Assembly: GCA_913055605.1 (NCBI GenBank)
Contig: CAJXKJ010000002.1
Location: forward strand, 1-64,000
Direction: 5' to 3'
Length of the DNA: 64,000 nt
Origin: an uncultured Euryhalocaulis sp.
Lineage (GTDB): Bacteria; Pseudomonadota; Alphaproteobacteria; Caulobacterales; Maricaulaceae
Shown here piece after piece: positions 63,466 to 64,000 of this stretch. The position numbers and the translations under genes are program-made. The number at the start of each line of letters is the position of its first letter. The first letter of the stretch is position 1. The notes under the pieces were generated by a model that did no database searches, was not told the origin of the DNA, and was given only the letters and a program-made list of their open reading frames with translations.

Positions 63466-64000
63466 GTGCGGCTGCTCCGGCGCTCGGCGGCCCAGACCCC
63501 GCTCTTGCCCGGCGACAGCACGCCATTGGGGTCCAGCGCGTCCTTCACCTTCTCGTTCAGGCGGCGCAGGGCGTGATCGTTGAAATCATAGGTGTCGGCG
63601 ATCAGGTCCATGTATTCGATATGGGCGCGGTACTCGCCATAGCCCTCGGCATGGGCGTCGGCGACCAGGGCGCGGAACATAGCGGTCACCCGCTCCACCA
63701 TCGCCGGGTCGTCCTTGTTGAACTGGATCGCGTTGACGTTGGTGATGTGGCGCTCCGCCATCGCGAAACTGCCCTGATAGTCGTGGTCGAACTCGTCGTA
63801 TCGCGCCTTGGTGCGCCGGAACTGGGCCATGGCCAGGTCGCCGCTGGCCGGCAGCGCGGGCGAATAGCCGATATGGCCGCCGCGCCCGCCGTGCCAGTTC
63901 ACGCTCTGCAGCGGCATGGTCATCGGCGCGCCGACCCAGGCGTCGCGCGTCATTTCCTGCCCCCGCGTCCAGGCCGGCGCCTCCAGCGACAGCAAATCGT
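63462..64000 (-). CDS. PCMH/VAO-type flavoprotein, C-terminal part (off right edge)
   Basis: The last 178 or so residues of an FAD-linked oxidase; the frame is open to the edge. The ending EKVKDALDPNGVLSPGKSG matches 4-cresol dehydrogenase and vanillyl-alcohol oxidase. Such enzymes oxidise para-alkylphenols through a quinone methide; eugenol hydroxylase is a relative with the same cytochrome partner. The FAD-binding N-terminal part and any signal peptide lie outside. Confidence 0.9.
   Translation of the reverse strand, partial: DLLSLEAPAWTRGQEMTRDAWVGAPMTMPLQSVNWHGGRGGHIGYSPALPASGDLAMAQFRRTKARYDEFDHDYQGSFAMAERHITNVNAIQFNKDDPAMVERVTAMFRALVADAHAEGYGEYRAHIEYMDLIADTYDFNDHALRRLNEKVKDALDPNGVLSPGKSGVWAAERRSSRT

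Overview
The window is high-GC (about 70 percent by eye) chromosomal DNA of an alphaproteobacterium. The strongest markers are a DivL-type kinase with tyrosine in place of the phospho-acceptor histidine, an RpoH sigma factor, the RegB/RegA redox pair, MmcB and DUF3309. Together they suggest a Caulobacterales/Maricaulales/Hyphomonadaceae/Parvularculales-like organism; the genus cannot be read from the sequence. No tRNA, rRNA, insertion sequence, phage gene or CRISPR array was found.

Positions 1-38.5 kb are mostly core genes in short, often overlapping operons. In order they are: the groEL 3' end; pgi-hisS; an AEC transporter with a flavin monooxygenase; a Tat-exported intradiol dioxygenase; a class I/II aminotransferase; a DUF481 porin-like barrel; a CHAD protein; an MFS exporter; rpoH; a zinc peptidase; divL; two YceI proteins; and a DUF2064/YgjP-like/PhaZ group. 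A redox block follows: ABC transporter plus SCO1, divergent from regB-regA, with an FNR/FixK-like box between them. Next come a DJ-1/PfpI protein, mmcB with a LexA-like box, a zincin, a tiny DUF3309 gene divergent from a YbjN-like pair, a sirtuin/methyltransferase/DUF2007 operon, polyprenyl synthase, a WecA-like transferase, ispE, a TPR protein, ETF-ubiquinone oxidoreductase and uracil-DNA glycosylase.

Positions 39.3-45.8 kb are an aromatic ring-cleavage cluster of the homoprotocatechuate type: LigA/LigB-like extradiol dioxygenase, HpaE dehydrogenase, HpaF isomerase, DapA-like HpaI aldolase, one FAH-family HpaG and the MarR regulator HpaR. A perfect 14-bp palindrome sits in the divergent hpaF/hpaI promoter region. 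No HpaH-type hydratase is seen.

Positions 45.8-64 kb are a single-strand (minus) accessory block of 14 genes. In transcription order it begins with the C-terminal part of a p-cresol methylhydroxylase/vanillyl-alcohol oxidase-type flavoprotein, its cytochrome c partner and a small Tat protein. Then a four-gene cassette occurs twice: MBL-fold hydrolase, di-heme DUF1592-type protein, DUF1552 HXXSHH protein, exported ankyrin protein. Two RPE65-family oxygenases and a small AT-richer membrane protein end the block. All 12 genes in it whose N-termini are visible, apart from the last small one, carry a Sec or Tat signal, so the system is predicted to work in the periplasm. A plausible reading, which is inference, is that an exported pathway oxidises and cleaves the side chains of phenolic or isoprenoid compounds and feeds aromatic products to the neighbouring ring-cleavage genes. 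The duplicated MBL-DUF1592-DUF1552-ankyrin cassette is the best candidate here for an undescribed system.
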